Positions 1-11,144 are shown, counted from the first letter of the stretch. The stretch is 64,000 nt of DNA from Plasmodiophora brassicae (GCA_036867785.1 CP145416.1:558001-622000); one strand, 5' to 3'. Numbers and translations are program-made. Notes: generated from the sequence alone by a model not told the origin.

Positions 1-1513
1 TTAATAATGTTGTAGCTGTGGAATACACGGACCTGAGCGCTCGGCAAGCGAAACGGCATGCGTGACTAACCCAACAAGGATATCGGGGTCGGTTGCCTGT
101 ATAAATTCCTGAGCAGACAATACATCAGCATGCAGTTTCGAAAACATTCTTAGAGGTGATACGACCTGCCAAGCACCAAGCAACTCGTTCTCAGACGTGA
201 ACTCTACGACGTCGGCTCCTGCGATGGCAGAGCAGCTACCGAGCGTAAAGACCGTGTTGATCAGAGGTTTGTCACTGCCTTGGACCTGAGGGAATACAAT
301 AATTAAGAATGTCAGGCACAACAACGCGAATCACGGGGACCTTCATTGTCGACGCAATCTGAATCACGGGGTCCAACTCAGGATCCGGGAACGTCTGGTG
401 CGAAGAATAATAAGTCGGCGAATAGCGCCACGCTATGCAGCATACTAACGTCTTTGCGTCCGGCACATTCTATATCGAACGAGAGTATGCGGAGTGGCGC
501 CAACCCGAGCCATTCCGGGTCGTCAATTGCCATTGCAGAAATTGTGTCGAAGTACGTGTCCACCTCCATTTGGCACGTCGATATGCTATCCTGAAGGCAG
601 TTGTGCAGTCAGGTGCCGGTACTATAACAGCTCTGGATACCGGGCGTACTTTCACATGTCGGTATGTGCCCATTGGTAGTCGCACCCATCCGCCTCCCAC
701 AATTTCAGTGTCGATCATGAACCTGCAGCAAACCGTTACAGGGAAGCAGAAACCGCCCGCCGTATGCCACTACCTCAGCTCAAACAGAATCTTCGACTCG
801 TAAGTGACAAAGCTGAGCGACCGTTCTTGGTAGCGCAAACCCTCTTCGAGCACACGCCGCACTGATGTGACGACAGATTGCGAGCTGAGGTTCAGGCGCA
901 AGTAATGAGTCTGCAGGACACGAAACCGTTAGCAAATAGCAGACGTGTGGCCATCACATCAAATAACCGCTTCTTCACGTGACGAATATCCCCAGATCGA
1001 CTGCTTGTCCACTGATTCCACAGACAGGACGCAGCCATTGGACGAGCCAATCGACCTCTGTAGGTGACTAGTCAGATGACGGTCACCGTCCATTGCGGAG
1101 CAATTATCGCTGACGTTGATGGCTTGAGCAAACGCGCCTGCATCCGCGGGAGAATATCCGTCCCATGCTTTGACGAACAAATACGGATGGAACCCATGAC
1201 AGTTGACAAGAACAGAATGCCCGTCTTTCGTGACGCCAAACAGACGGACGATAGGCCCCGACTGTTGCCGGCCAGGTTTCTGCAGCCAACCAGGAACCAG
1301 CCCTGCAGCCGTCGTCGTGTCGATCACTTGGAAATCTATCGCGGTCGTCGGTTTTCACACTGGGCCATCATCGTGCAATATGGGCAAGAGGTACCCATGT
1401 CGTTTCGGGCGAAGTCGAGGGTGCCCGCAGACGGTGTCGGTCGAGCCCATTGCGCGAAGAGACGTGTCCTGTCGACATGGTTGATCTGCGGCAGCCCATC
1501 AGCGGCAGCTAGC
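1..1513 (-). CDS. POLD1: DNA polymerase delta catalytic subunit, N-terminal part (runs off left edge)
   Basis: Catalytic subunit of the lagging-strand replicative polymerase, with 3'-5' proofreading. In order on the minus strand the exons give: an N-terminal stretch with RLFAQWARPTPSAG; the conserved block that continues into GPIVRLFGVTKDGHSV and FHPYLFVKAWDGYSP; the MIDTEIVGGGWVRLP block; the exonuclease I motif LAPLRILSFDIECAGRK (Asp and Glu of the exo site present); and PELDPVIQIAS, followed by a region matching the human ...DPDVITG... stretch. The reading frame changes at least four times, each at a short intron. One intron can be placed well: it ends at about 1333 and restores DMDFQVIDTTT. 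The first codon was not resolved; the exon that can be read reaches about 1513. The polymerase domain lies beyond the window. The match to the animal and fungal family is unmistakable. Confidence 0.9.
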
Positions 1514-2160
1514 ACGTGACCGCATCCCCATCACCAACGTACGTCGTCGAATCGGGTCGTCGCCATCGCCACCCAACAGCAGCGGATTCAGTATGGCGCG
1601 CGCTTTCCACGGTGCGACCGGCGGACCCGGATCCCCGGGTGGACGGGACGACACATAAACTGGGGCAGTCGCCGCCCCTGGGTCGGCACAACTACTACCG
1701 CCCCGAGTCACTCGAGCGGAACGGCACAAATCAGATCGATTTCTGGCCCTAAGACGATCTCCAGCCGGGTCCAGGGCGACAAGGAGCCCACGGGTCATCT
1801 ACGTGGCCCACGTTGTCGCCGTAGCGTTCTCCCTCGCGCGCGCGCTGAATAAAATACGACGAGGGGTTATAGAATCGTTCCGAATTCGGTGGGGGGCTAT
1901 TGGCTATGACCAGCCAATTTGTATGAACGTGCCGGTGCGGCGCGGCACGGGGCCAAGGAAAACGCCCCTGAACGGCGGCCACCCAGCGGTCTGGTCCTTC
2001 CGGAGCGTCTTGCGCCCCAAATGGTCTGCGAGCGACCCGCGCCGGTCTAGCCCAGGGAGCGGCTGTGCGAATCCGCGTCACGCTTGACCGAGGAAGCGGG
2101 GAGCGAGGCCGGGCAGGTCCGTCCCGGCAGCGGACGTCGTCGTCGCCCCGCCGTTCAACC
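1514..2160. other. Spacer between POLD1 and the MRNIP-like gene
   Basis: The two genes are divergent here. The POLD1 start codon and 5' leader should lie in this stretch, as should the MRNIP promoter. Open frames exist on both strands (for example 1749-2162 minus), but they are Arg/Pro-rich and match nothing I recognise. I see no RNA gene or repeat. Confidence 0.4.
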
Positions 2161-2719
2161 ATGGAGTTCGTCGTCGTGCGCTGCGCCGAGTGCGCCCTGT
2201 TCCAGACACGTCAGACGCGCCTGGACAACCGATTCGCGTGCGGCGTCTGCAGCAGCCGCCAATCGATCCGCAAGGTCTACGCCCGGTCCGCGTCGGCCAG
2301 CCATCTTCGTCCAGGTGCGCCCGCCTGACCGTATTCCGACGAGCCAGAATCCGCCTGACGCGTATGGTACAGTCGTTCAGGAGATGAATGGGGCGGCGGC
2401 CAGCGCTGATGTGAGGCATGACCCCTGTACGGACGAGGACGACGTGAAACACTGGGTGACGATGCATTCGCACTGTGTTGCTGTCTGCGTCCTCATCAAC
2501 GCTGTCTAGTGGGTGGTCAATCCTCGCTCGGATCGCGAGATATCACGCTGGGCCGTATACCTTAACGCGGAGAAAGACGCCCACCACCACGACCACCCCA
2601 TCGACCAGCAAAGTGATGGCCGATGCCGGTCCCCTGTGCTTGGGAAAGTTACCCGGCTGGACGCGTCCGCCAAAGTCGTCCTCGCCTCTCCTCATGATGG
2701 CCCTAAGCCCCTGAAGTAA
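2161..2719 (+). CDS. MRNIP: MRNIP-like (MRN complex-interacting) zinc-ribbon protein
   Basis: Small protein of a family that in animals binds the MRE11-RAD50-NBS1 complex and supports the DNA damage response. It starts MEFVVVRCAECALFQTRQT and carries two CxxC pairs (RCAEC, CGVC) typical of the MRNIP zinc ribbon. These are followed by KVYARSASASHLRPVVQEMN, parallel to the human segment leading into HVQKLN. Three exons fit exactly: 2161-2314, 2373-2443 and 2510-2719, with introns of 58 and 66 nt and a 144-residue product. The last exon has SRWAVYL, matching the conserved SRW..YL block. The protein is far shorter than human MRNIP, and the acidic C-terminal LFITGEDF motif is not visible. The zinc ribbon is certain; the name rests on domain order. 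Confidence 0.75.
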
Positions 2720-2898
2720 CCCGCATCACTTGTATATTGTATATTGAGACCGTATTACGCGTATACTGTGGACATCCTTCTGACGAATGACGTTCCTCAA
2801 CCGATCGCGGCTTACAGCGCGCCCTTCGGCGCTGCTCGCCGCGTTCCATGCCTCAACCTGCGTTCCAAATAATCCAAACCCTTTTATGACAATGTTCA

Positions 2899-5800
2899 TT
2901 ACGGGGCGCACGCCCAGTCGACAAAGGTCGATAGCTGAGTGGGGACGGGGTCCAGGTTGGCCCCTTCGTCGACACGGGCTGACGTGAACCGGAACGTGAT
3001 CGCTTGTGGAGAGTCGTTCAGGAAGGCCTGGAATGCGCGTGTGATATCCAGCGATCGTACGTGCCGGAACGACGACGTCCCGCCTGTTCGCCCGATGATG
3101 AACACGCGACCGACGACGCGTTCGTTGGCGATCACGGTGATGTACGTCGGTGCCGAGCAGAACGGCAGCGCAACGATGTGAAGAAGCAATCGAAATCCGC
3201 CTTGGGGACTCGCAGCGGCATCGTATCCCAGAACCGAGAACGCTGGCAAAGGGGGGAGGTACGCGGGCCCAACGGGGGGCTGGACGATCAGAGGAGGCGC
3301 AGGAGGGACGATGATCGGCGCAGGAGCCGGCAGGATAATGGGCGCAGGCGGGGGCATGATAATCGGCCGTGGGGGAATGTTCAGGATCGACGGTTGTGGC
3401 GGTGGCACGACGAATGGAGGTGGTACCAGCAGCGGGGGCTGTTCCAGCGGGTAGATGGGCGGGGGGTTGGGAATAATTGGCGGCGCGACTGGGTTCGGCA
3501 GCGGCACCTGCGGCTGCACCTGGGGCATTGGAGGCATCGACTGTGGCGGTGGGGTCGTGATCGGTTGAAGGTCGGGCATCGTCACCTCTTTGAATGGCGG
3601 TAGCTGCTGCTGAGGCTGAGGTTGTGTCGCTGGTGGTTGTATCTGCAGCGATGCCACGTTCTGCTGCTGCTGCTGAGGCCCCTTCTGAGGTTGTGGCGCT
3701 TGCTGAGGCTGAGGTCCCTGTTGAGGTTGCGGCCCTTGCTGAAGTGATGGTGGCTGCTGAGGCGGTGGCTGCTGCTGAGGTGGTGGTGGCTGCTGAGATG
3801 GTGGTGGCTCCTGAGGTGAAGGTGGCTGTTGGGCAGGAAGTCCCTGTTGAGGTTGAGGTCCTTGCTGAGGTGGTGGCGGTGGCGGTGGCTGCGGTTGAGG
3901 TCCCTGTTGAGCTGGACCCTGCTGTGGTTGAGGTCCCTGCTGTGGTTGAGGTCCCTGCTGTGGCTGCGGGCCTTGTTGAGGTTGAGATCCCTGCTGTGGC
4001 TGCGGGCCTTGTTGAGGTTGAGGGCCCTGCTGTAATGGAGAGGATGGAGATCCCTGTTCTAGTTGGGGTCCCTGCTGAGGTTGAGGTCCCTGCTGAGGTT
4101 GAGGTCCCTGTTGAGGTGGAGAACCCTGCTGAGGTTGAGACTCCAGCTGAGGTTGAGGCTCCTGCTGAGATTGAGGTCCCTGCTGAGGTTGAAGTTCCTG
4201 CTGAGGTTGAGGTCCCTGCTGAGGTTGAGGTCCCTGCTGAGGTTGAGGTTCCTGCTGAGGTTGAGGTCCCTGCTGAGATTGAGCTCCCTGCGGAGGTTGA
4301 GCTCCCTGCTGAGGTTGAGGTCCCTGCTGAGGTACAGACACTTGCTGAGGGGTAGTAGAAGAAGGAGCATTGGTGGGCGCAGGGGCAGGAGCAGGAACAC
4401 TCGGAACAGGATTCGAAGGTCCACTACGTTGAGGGGATGGAAACGCACCTGCATTTCCATGTACCGCCTGCGTCGTCTTAGCGCTCGGACCACGAGCATT
4501 CGAGTTGTCAGGAGAGCCTAACTTGCTGGACAGTGCACTGGATCCCCTGTCATCAGGAGACATCGAACCCGGGCTCGGGCTCTGTGGCTGCCCCCCGACT
4601 GCCCTTCCATCAGGAGAAACAGTATCAACAATGGACGAGGGTTGACTGTCGTCGTCGCTTGCCGATGGTGAAGTATCAGGGCGTTCAGACCGTGCCTGAC
4701 CACCATTCGCAGGGCCCAGTTTGCTGTCATTCGAAGACAATGCGTTCCTCTTTGACGACGGTAACGATCCATCAGACGGTCCACCCGCTTCCCGTTGAAG
4801 ATCGGGCTGAGATAGACTGGAACCGTTCGGTGAGCCATTCCGTCTTTGAGATGCTGGTGATGCTGGGCCCGAGGCTTCTGAGCTGACTCCAAGTTGACCA
4901 GATCGGCCGCCTGGACCGGATGAGCGCCCTGGAGATCTTCCGCCTGGCGTCTCGTCATCTTGGTGCTCTCCACCCAGTTGGTTGTCAGGGACCGTTCCTT
5001 TCCCAGGGAGCGTCTCTCCGTTTCCATCTCTGATACCACCCTGGTTCGAATGGTTGAACTGATGGCGGCTGCCAGCGGGACCAGGCGAGATTCCTGTCTT
5101 CCCGGGAGACGATCTGCTGTTGCCAGGACCGCCACTCGTTGCAGGCCTTGCCTCAGCTAGTGGTCGAGTAGACGCTGACTGAGCGCTTGGCAGGCCAGAC
5201 GTGTCCTGTGAATGAAGAGGAGCTGGTGCTGGGGCCCAATCACCCTGATTAGGTCCTGCTGTGCTGGGCAGGGATGAACGACGACCTTCGCGATTAGCGT
5301 CCGTTATGGACGACGGTACCGGGCCCGGCGTTTGTCGGTGACGCATGCGGTCGGCAATTGCATCACGATCGTTTCGATTCACAGGCAGCGATAGCTGTGC
5401 ATTCTGCTGTTGCTGCAGCGCGCTCAGGTCACGGGCTGCTATGGACGGCCCCGGAACAAGGTCGCCATTCGGGGCGCGAACAAGGACCTGGACGACGTCG
5501 CCTGCAACGGGAAGGTGAACGCGGCTGACGGACCCTTTCGCATCGATTGACATTTGTGTCAGATCGTCAGCAGACGGGAGAGGCAAACTTGGGCCCGGCT
5601 TCAGAGAGCCGTCGCTAGCACGAATCCAAGTTTCGCCAAGCAATCCGGCGTTGGATTCGACGGGTCCTGGGGCGGGCCCGTTGGCACACGTTGCTGGAGA
5701 GTTGGGGAACTGTGCGACAAGTCGGTCGATGTTGGCCAGCATGGACCAGAAGATCGGGTGCAGTGGGGCGGTCTCAGCGGCGAGCATGCACCCGCCAATG

Positions 5801-6360
5801 GACCCCTGCGCCAGGCTGAACACGTCGAAGAGCATCCAGAAGTACTCGTCCGGGTTCGTGGCCAGCGATTGAGCAGGCGGCCCGGCACGATCGCGGACCT
5901 CTTTCAAGTTGAAGTTGTCCAGCACGGCCGAATCGCATCGCAGGTCGGCAACCTTCCCAAGCAACCCGTTCGGTCGCGTCCGTCCATCGGGGCCGGCGAC
6001 GGTCGGCTTTGTGAACGCGGGCGGCACTGAAATCGTCGTGAAATCCCAGTACGGGATCGTGTCGATCGATAGGAGCTGCCGGAAACTAGCCAGACTCGAT
6101 CGAATAGCGGGAAGCAACGTGGATGCCCCCGCTGGCAAGTCGTCAACCTTACGGCCGTACATTTCGCCCAGGCTGCTCCAGACGCCATTGGCCTTGGCCG
6201 ACGCAATCGCGGCCGTATACTTGTCCAGGTCGCCGTCAGCAATACTGGCAATATCGCACAAAGGCTGCTGGGAGCGGGAAGCGGACGCCGCTAGCAGTGC
6301 AACGACGACGATCAGACCACCCGACAATCGTGTCGGGTGATGGGCGCGCCCGGGCACCAT
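2899..6360 (-). CDS. Secreted tyrosinase-like pseudoenzyme with long Pro/Gln repeat region
   Basis: Single exon of about 1,153 residues. The start at 6360 is chosen because it puts a signal peptide first (MVPGRAHHPTRLSGG then a hydrophobic VVVALLAASAS core); an upstream in-frame Met at 6423 would bury it. Residues about 30-260 resemble a tyrosinase/polyphenol oxidase core: FRQLLSIDTIPYWDFTT and PLHPIFWSMLANIDRLVAQF. The second is the CuB motif, but the usual His-His is Met-Leu, and no HxxxH CuA pattern is seen, so copper binding is probably lost. Next come about 400 Ser/Gly/Pro-rich residues, then about 200 residues of near-tandem QQGPQP repeats (about 3,650-4,340), Pro-rich PPP/APIIVPP stretches, and a folded C-terminal domain with two or three Cys (ending DWACAP). 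The repeat DNA is trinucleotide-rich and may expand. Known of the family: tyrosinases oxidise phenols. Inferred here: a structural or wall protein rather than an oxidase. Confidence 0.7.
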   Translation of the reverse strand: MVPGRAHHPTRLSGGLIVVVALLAASASRSQQPLCDIASIADGDLDKYTAAIASAKANGVWSSLGEMYGRKVDDLPAGASTLLPAIRSSLASFRQLLSIDTIPYWDFTTISVPPAFTKPTVAGPDGRTRPNGLLGKVADLRCDSAVLDNFNLKEVRDRAGPPAQSLATNPDEYFWMLFDVFSLAQGSIGGCMLAAETAPLHPIFWSMLANIDRLVAQFPNSPATCANGPAPGPVESNAGLLGETWIRASDGSLKPGPSLPLPSADDLTQMSIDAKGSVSRVHLPVAGDVVQVLVRAPNGDLVPGPSIAARDLSALQQQQNAQLSLPVNRNDRDAIADRMRHRQTPGPVPSSITDANREGRRSSLPSTAGPNQGDWAPAPAPLHSQDTSGLPSAQSASTRPLAEARPATSGGPGNSRSSPGKTGISPGPAGSRHQFNHSNQGGIRDGNGETLPGKGTVPDNQLGGEHQDDETPGGRSPGRSSGPGGRSGQLGVSSEASGPASPASQRRNGSPNGSSLSQPDLQREAGGPSDGSLPSSKRNALSSNDSKLGPANGGQARSERPDTSPSASDDDSQPSSIVDTVSPDGRAVGGQPQSPSPGSMSPDDRGSSALSSKLGSPDNSNARGPSAKTTQAVHGNAGAFPSPQRSGPSNPVPSVPAPAPAPTNAPSSTTPQQVSVPQQGPQPQQGAQPPQGAQSQQGPQPQQEPQPQQGPQPQQGPQPQQELQPQQGPQSQQEPQPQLESQPQQGSPPQQGPQPQQGPQPQQGPQLEQGSPSSPLQQGPQPQQGPQPQQGSQPQQGPQPQQGPQPQQGPQPQQGPAQQGPQPQPPPPPPPQQGPQPQQGLPAQQPPSPQEPPPSQQPPPPQQQPPPQQPPSLQQGPQPQQGPQPQQAPQPQKGPQQQQQNVASLQIQPPATQPQPQQQLPPFKEVTMPDLQPITTPPPQSMPPMPQVQPQVPLPNPVAPPIIPNPPPIYPLEQPPLLVPPPFVVPPPQPSILNIPPRPIIMPPPAPIILPAPAPIIVPPAPPLIVQPPVGPAYLPPLPAFSVLGYDAAASPQGGFRLLLHIVALPFCSAPTYITVIANERVVGRVFIIGRTGGTSSFRHVRSLDITRAFQAFLNDSPQAITFRFTSARVDEGANLDPVPTQLSTFVDWACAP
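3650..4345 (-). repeat. Imperfect tandem repeats coding QQGPQP units
   Basis: The stretch is made of repeated units whose plus-strand form is close to ggtccctgctgaggttga. They code for QPQQGP-type hexapeptides on the minus strand. Units vary by single bases and in Gln/Pro/Leu/Glu content, so this is a diverged coding minisatellite inside the tyrosinase-like gene. Confidence 0.85.
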
Positions 6361-6939
6361 GCGTGATTCAATTATGGCAAACGATGAGTATGCAGGAACG
6401 TACACGTTATACGGTTGACTCACGCCCAGGAGAATCCCACTCGCTGCTTATTCTCATAACGGCTGCAGAACTATTATGTCTCGTCTACTACGTATTTGTA
6501 GGGCCATGGCGAACCTGTGCGGGAACTCATTCTGAACGAATACATCGGAAACGTGTGTGCAGTTACTCGTTCTGCACCGGTGGAAGCGCTTGCACAACTC
6601 GGCGGTTGCCTCGGGGGTCGATCGGATGCCCCGCGGGCACCCTTCAACGGGCAGCGGATCGGCCCGGTTTGCAATAAGGTCTCTGTATGCACGAATCGCC
6701 GTCACTAACCCTTAATTATCGTTACACCGTTCCCGGTTGCTGCCAGCAAGGGATACTACTCTCCATTATGCCGGCGCCTTGCACCGAGTCACGTCGGAGG
6801 GGCGCCCTGGCTGGGCGCCGAAGCGTATCGGAATTCAGATCTACTCAAGTCGTCCACTCTAAATGGCAGCAGCAATAGGGTGGGGGCAGAAGAGGTATCA
6901 CAGGATCACAGCCTCGACGAGTGGATCCCATTTGTTCCT
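6361..6939. other. Intergenic, no gene seen
   Basis: Lies between the start of the tyrosinase-like gene and the end of the RGS gene, both on the minus strand. Only short open frames with no recognisable content; it should hold the tyrosinase-like gene's promoter. No tRNA or clear repeat was found. Confidence 0.5.
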
Positions 6940-8789
6940 TTATGTTACGGATACCCCAACGTCTAGATTCTTCGTTTCTGGTGGTTGGTTCGTAACGATC
7001 TGCTGGAACTTACGGCTCTTGATAAACCGTTGGAAAGGGTCTCTTTCCATGGTCAGAAGTATCGCTGTTCACGCAGCAGGGTTAGAAACGGGGCATGGAC
7101 GCCATAGCAGCGACCCTAACTCGATTGTAGACGTCTCAATAACTCAATCTTCTTAACGCTCAATCCGACGTTCGCGCCCGCTTCAACGTCATCGGGACCC
7201 CATTTGTCGCACTCGGCGGTCGCAAGTTCCAGAAGTCGCTTCTACGGGCACGTTCAGGTATCGCCGTGCCGTTGACATGGACGCAGAGCACGCACCTTCA
7301 ATCCGGATGGAATGTTGACTTCGTTAGGACTGCCTGGCGCAACGAACACGGCAACGACGCGGGCGTACTCGTCGTTGAACTCCTTGACACGGTTCAACCG
7401 CGCATGCGTCGCGATGACCTCTGCAACTTGCGCCCAGCACAGCACCGATTCAACTACGACGACTCAGCCAATGCAATACCCCATCATCCATACCGGTCGA
7501 ATGTTACCGCTAAACTCATGTTGAAGGAACAGTTTGAAGGCCTCGAACCCGGCCTGGTGCTGAAGAACATGGACAAGTCGAGACGACATGGACAGCCTGT
7601 CGGTTTGATGACTGGCGTGACCACGTGTTTGAGTGTGGTGGAACACGGTGTGATCCGTTAACGAGGCCAACTCCAGCTGCCTCATAGACATGTTCTGTGG
7701 CTGCTCGGTCTCCAACGAAAGCAGGACTGGGTACCAGGAGCTGATAACGCACCACGCGATGCCGCCGAGCAGGAGAGCGTACAGATGGAACCGGTACGGT
7801 CCCAGGACGTCCTTCTGGCGAAAGTAGACACCACCAAGAACGCCCACACAGCACAGGACAAGGAAAAGCAGTTGAAGTTCCACTCCCATCCAGAAGCCGT
7901 CCTGCATGCGTCGCAGGAGAACGACGAGAGTCAGCACGGTCATGGCCCAGACGGCGAAAAACCCGACGATTTCCATAGCAACGCCAGACGGTGAGCATAC
8001 ACGGCGAATCTCAAGGACCAATCTTGTTGATGCCAGCGCACAGAAGGTTAAACTGACACCGACCCACAAGCAGCCTGGCGCATAGAGTCGTCGACGGGAT
8101 AGGATCCAGTGGTCGACCTTGGAATCGGAACGCGCCTCAGCGGCGATACAGTTGGCGCACAGGTGCCATAGTCGAGCCACGAATAACAGCATGGCGATTA
8201 GGCAGGGCCATTCTGCCCCAGGATCTCGCAAGTTAGGCCGGCGCGTCATCGACAACCGACCAAGTTACCTAGAACGCATCGAAGGACGCAGCGTTGCACG
8301 TCAAGCAATCCGGCGAACGTCTGGGACAGGGCAAACGTGAACCATGACCAGTTCGTCGCCAGCTAGATGGTCGTGCCGATCGCAAACGTCAGCGCGTGGT
8401 TTGTGAATTGTGATACACACTGCCATCTTACAAGAAGCGCAACGTTGCGGCTCCTTACTGGTTGCAGGTGCCGTACCATGATAATAGCGGTGGTGCCCAG
8501 ACCTTCCAGAATGGTGTAGACTACCATCATGCCGTACACACCAGCGTCAGCAACATCCGACATGCTTACACGCCGTCGTCGGGTACTGCGATCGGTCCCT
8601 ATGCCCGCTTATCTAGGACGATTCATAACACGGCCTCGGGGCAACCCCGTTCGCCGTCAACGGATATGCGATGACGACGTAGTGCCAAACGTGCAGTCCG
8701 ATGTGCCCAGAGTGCCCTTCGCGGTACTAAGTGCATACTGGGAACGGCAGACCGCGGCCGGTGCTTACACGCCAGAAAGTCTGGTGCAT
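6940..8789 (-). CDS. Multi-pass membrane protein with C-terminal RGS domain
   Basis: A predicted G-protein regulator: several transmembrane helices fused to an RGS box, the arrangement known from plant RGS1 and from protist relatives, in which the RGS domain speeds GTP hydrolysis by G-alpha. Membrane segments include VYTILEGLGTTAIIM, NWSWFTFALSQTFAG, CLIAMLLFVARLWHL, SLTFCALAS, IVGFFAVWAMTVLTLV and LLFLVLCCVGVLGGVYF. The RGS box starts GFEAFKLFLQHEFS, and an intron with donor gtaaca joins it to VESVLCWAQVAEVI. It continues FNDEYARVVAVFV, PNEVNIPSGLK and, in the last exon, the hallmark ERDPFQRFIKSRKF. The stop is at 6940-6942. At least six introns are needed. The first exon and start (proposed 8789) are weakly supported; the RGS box is certain. 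Confidence 0.75.
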
Positions 8790-8908
8790 GATCGGTTCCA
8801 GGTTGCGCCTGTGATACGATCCCGAACAGTCACAGGCGGTTAGAATTCGCGGAAGTCGCAGACGGTGCACAGCAGCGGCCTGGCTGAACGGGTTCCAGTC
8901 CCCTGCCG

Positions 8909-10328
8909 ATGGGGAACAAGCAGGCAACGGCGCCCAGTGCAGCGCCTGGCCACGAAGCAGATAGCAAGTTCTTCGGCATCAATAACGTACGCCTCGCTCG
9001 AGTATCGTGTATGCTCAACTGTTTTAACGGGCGCCGTGCCCGCAGTTCGGGAACACGTGCTATTTCAATTCGGTGTTCCAGTCCCTGTATCACTGCCGAA
9101 CGTTCCGGACGGTTCTGCTCGACTACAGAGCGCAGCACTTAGCTGACGACAACGGTACGCCACCCATCGTCGCCCACGCCGATGCATGCAATCGCAGGTC
9201 GCTGACGCCGACACAGATAGCTTACTGTCGATGCTGGGAGGCCTATTCGTACGTGTCACGGTCCGGATTGCACTGCGGCATGCGGTCTGATACCGGCAAT
9301 GACAGGAATTCATCCAAGACAACCATGAGAACTCGGGCACACTACAGCCGCGAGAGTTCTTCGCAAGAGTCGGCGAGCAGAACCGTGAGCGTGCGGTCCA
9401 CGAGCGTTGGCAACACGAGGTGCTAATTCGTCAACGCAGCGATGTTTGTCGGGTCGCAGCATCAGGACGCGCACGAGTTCCTGCACTTCCTGCTCAGCGA
9501 GCTCTCCGAGCGCGTTAGCGAGCAAAAGAAGGCGGACGGTGATACGGCAGAGAACTGGGTCGAGGGCCTGTTCGAGGGCGCTTTGACAAACCAGATGCAA
9601 TGCCTCAGATGTGATGCAATATCCAGCCGCGACGAGAAGGTACGACCGCCCGACAGCAAGCTGATTCGCTGTCCCTGACTCCTGTCAACAGTTCATGGAC
9701 CTGTCGGTTGACATCGCGAATCATACGTCGTTGACGGCGTGTCTCAAAGAGTTCGGCAAACGGGAGTTGCTCTCGAGAGACTGCAAGTTCCGATGTAGCG
9801 AATGCCATGCGCTTCAGGAGGCGTACAAGGTGATCCCCAAACGGGGACCCACGTCGTCACGCGCGTCCCTCCTCTCTCTGACTCAGCGTTGCAGTGGATG
9901 CAAGTCAAATCCCAGCCAGCGATACTGATCTGCCATCTCAAACGGTTCAAGTGCACCGACGCCATGGAATTCACGAAGCTCAGCTACCGTGTGTGTTTCT
10001 CGGAGCAGTTGAGATTACCGAACCTGTCAGAAGGCGTCACTCCACGCCTGTACGATCTGTTCGCCATCGGTCGGTCCCTCGGAACGCCCGGTGCCACCTG
10101 GACTGACGTGATGAATTACGAACAGTCGTTCACGTGGGTGCGGGAGCGTCGCATGGCCACTATGTCGCCATAGTCCGGAAGGGAACAGTATGGTACCTGT
10201 ACGACGACCACGTCATCCACGCCCTACCGGACGACTGGCTGCAGAACGTGTTTGGATCATTGCACGCGGCCGAGCATACCGACGGCTATATTCTATTCTA
10301 TCAGGACTGCCAACTGGAAGCCCAGTAA
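8909..10328 (+). CDS. USP46: USP12/USP46-type ubiquitin carboxyl-terminal hydrolase
   Basis: Cysteine peptidase that removes ubiquitin from proteins; the animal USP12/46 enzymes work with WD40 cofactors. Exon 1 (8909-8986) gives MGNKQATAPSAAPG...KFFGINN. A 59-nt intron precedes FGNTCYFNSVFQSLYHCR, the Cys box with the catalytic Cys. Then follow the SLLSMLGGLF helix, QHQDAHEFLHFLLSEL, the zinc pairs CLRC and CSEC, ILICHLKRFK, KLSYRVCF, the His box GHYVAIV and the YLYDDH segment, ending GYILFYQDCQLEAQ. Each block matches the human pair in order. At least six introns of about 50-66 nt are needed to join the frames. All catalytic residues are present, so the enzyme should be active. The start is supported by the short family-like leader. 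The symbol names the subfamily, since USP12 and USP46 cannot be told apart. Confidence 0.93.
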
Positions 10329-10694
10329 ACATTAATCATGCAGTCGTTCCATTTGCATCCCAGTCTCTTCCAAATCAGAGAACATTTTATTTCTAGCAAC
10401 ACAGCATGTGTTGAGGCCCCAGCCGAACAACTTCTTTACCAATGCACGAAATTACAGTCTAATGCCAACACATGCGAGCACCACAAGAAACAGTACGGGA
10501 CAATGTACCAACAGCGGCGAAGCGCTGCCCAAAGGGCAATGAAAATGTCTCCGGAAAGACCTGATCATTCCCAGCGTTGTGCCAAAGACACTGAACCTGT
10601 ATTGTACGATAAAGAGTTTCTTGTAGAAGCGGTTTACGCAACCCTGCGATAGAAACGTGAGTTACAAACACACCAGTTAGTGACACGACTAGGC

Positions 10695-11144
10695 TTACAT
10701 GGTGGACGCCGTGGTAGAGTCGTACTTCCAGGTCGGGGGCAGAGCACGCTTGGTCTTGTAGTAACGAGCAAGGCGGTGGATACGCGACTCGATCAGGATG
10801 AGACGGAACTTGGAGTCCGTGTCCTTGCGGTTCTTCTCAAGGTGGCGGCGAACGTTAACAGCCTTCTTGATGAGGTGGTACAGGTCCTCCGGAATCTCCG
10901 GGGCCATGCCGATCACCTTCAGGATACGCAGGATCTTCTGTCCAGTGATCGATCGGACCTGGGGGATACCCTGCGAGTCACGCAGCAGGACACCGATCTG
11001 CGACGGGGTCATGCCCTTCTTGGCGTACTTGGCAATCTCGGACTTGACAGTGTCGGCATCCGTCTTGCACCAGGATGGCGGCGATCGGCGGTACGGGAGC
11101 GCCGAGCGGGCAATGCCCTTTCCCTTGCTGTGCATACGGCCCAT
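10695..11144 (-). CDS. RPS13: 40S ribosomal protein S13 (uS15)
   Basis: Component of the small ribosomal subunit, near the inter-subunit bridge. Intron-free frame of 149 residues, close to the usual 151. It starts [20 protein letters not shown] and continues with [51 protein letters not shown] and [13 protein letters not shown], all near-universal in eukaryotic S13. It stands out from its neighbours by having no intron inside the coding region, as is often seen for highly expressed genes. Its 3' end faces the end of the USP gene, and its start lies just downstream of the kinesin gene on the same strand. Confidence 0.98.
   Translation of the reverse strand: MGRMHSKGKGIARSALPYRRSPPSWCKTDADTVKSEIAKYAKKGMTPSQIGVLLRDSQGIPQVRSITGQKILRILKVIGMAPEIPEDLYHLIKKAVNVRRHLEKNRKDTDSKFRLILIESRIHRLARYYKTKRALPPTWKYDSTTASTM

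Noticed and set aside
3594-4355. Plus-strand Val/Glu/Ala repeat protein
   Set aside because: It is the antisense of the QQGPQP repeat in the tyrosinase-like gene; trinucleotide-like repeats leave all frames open.
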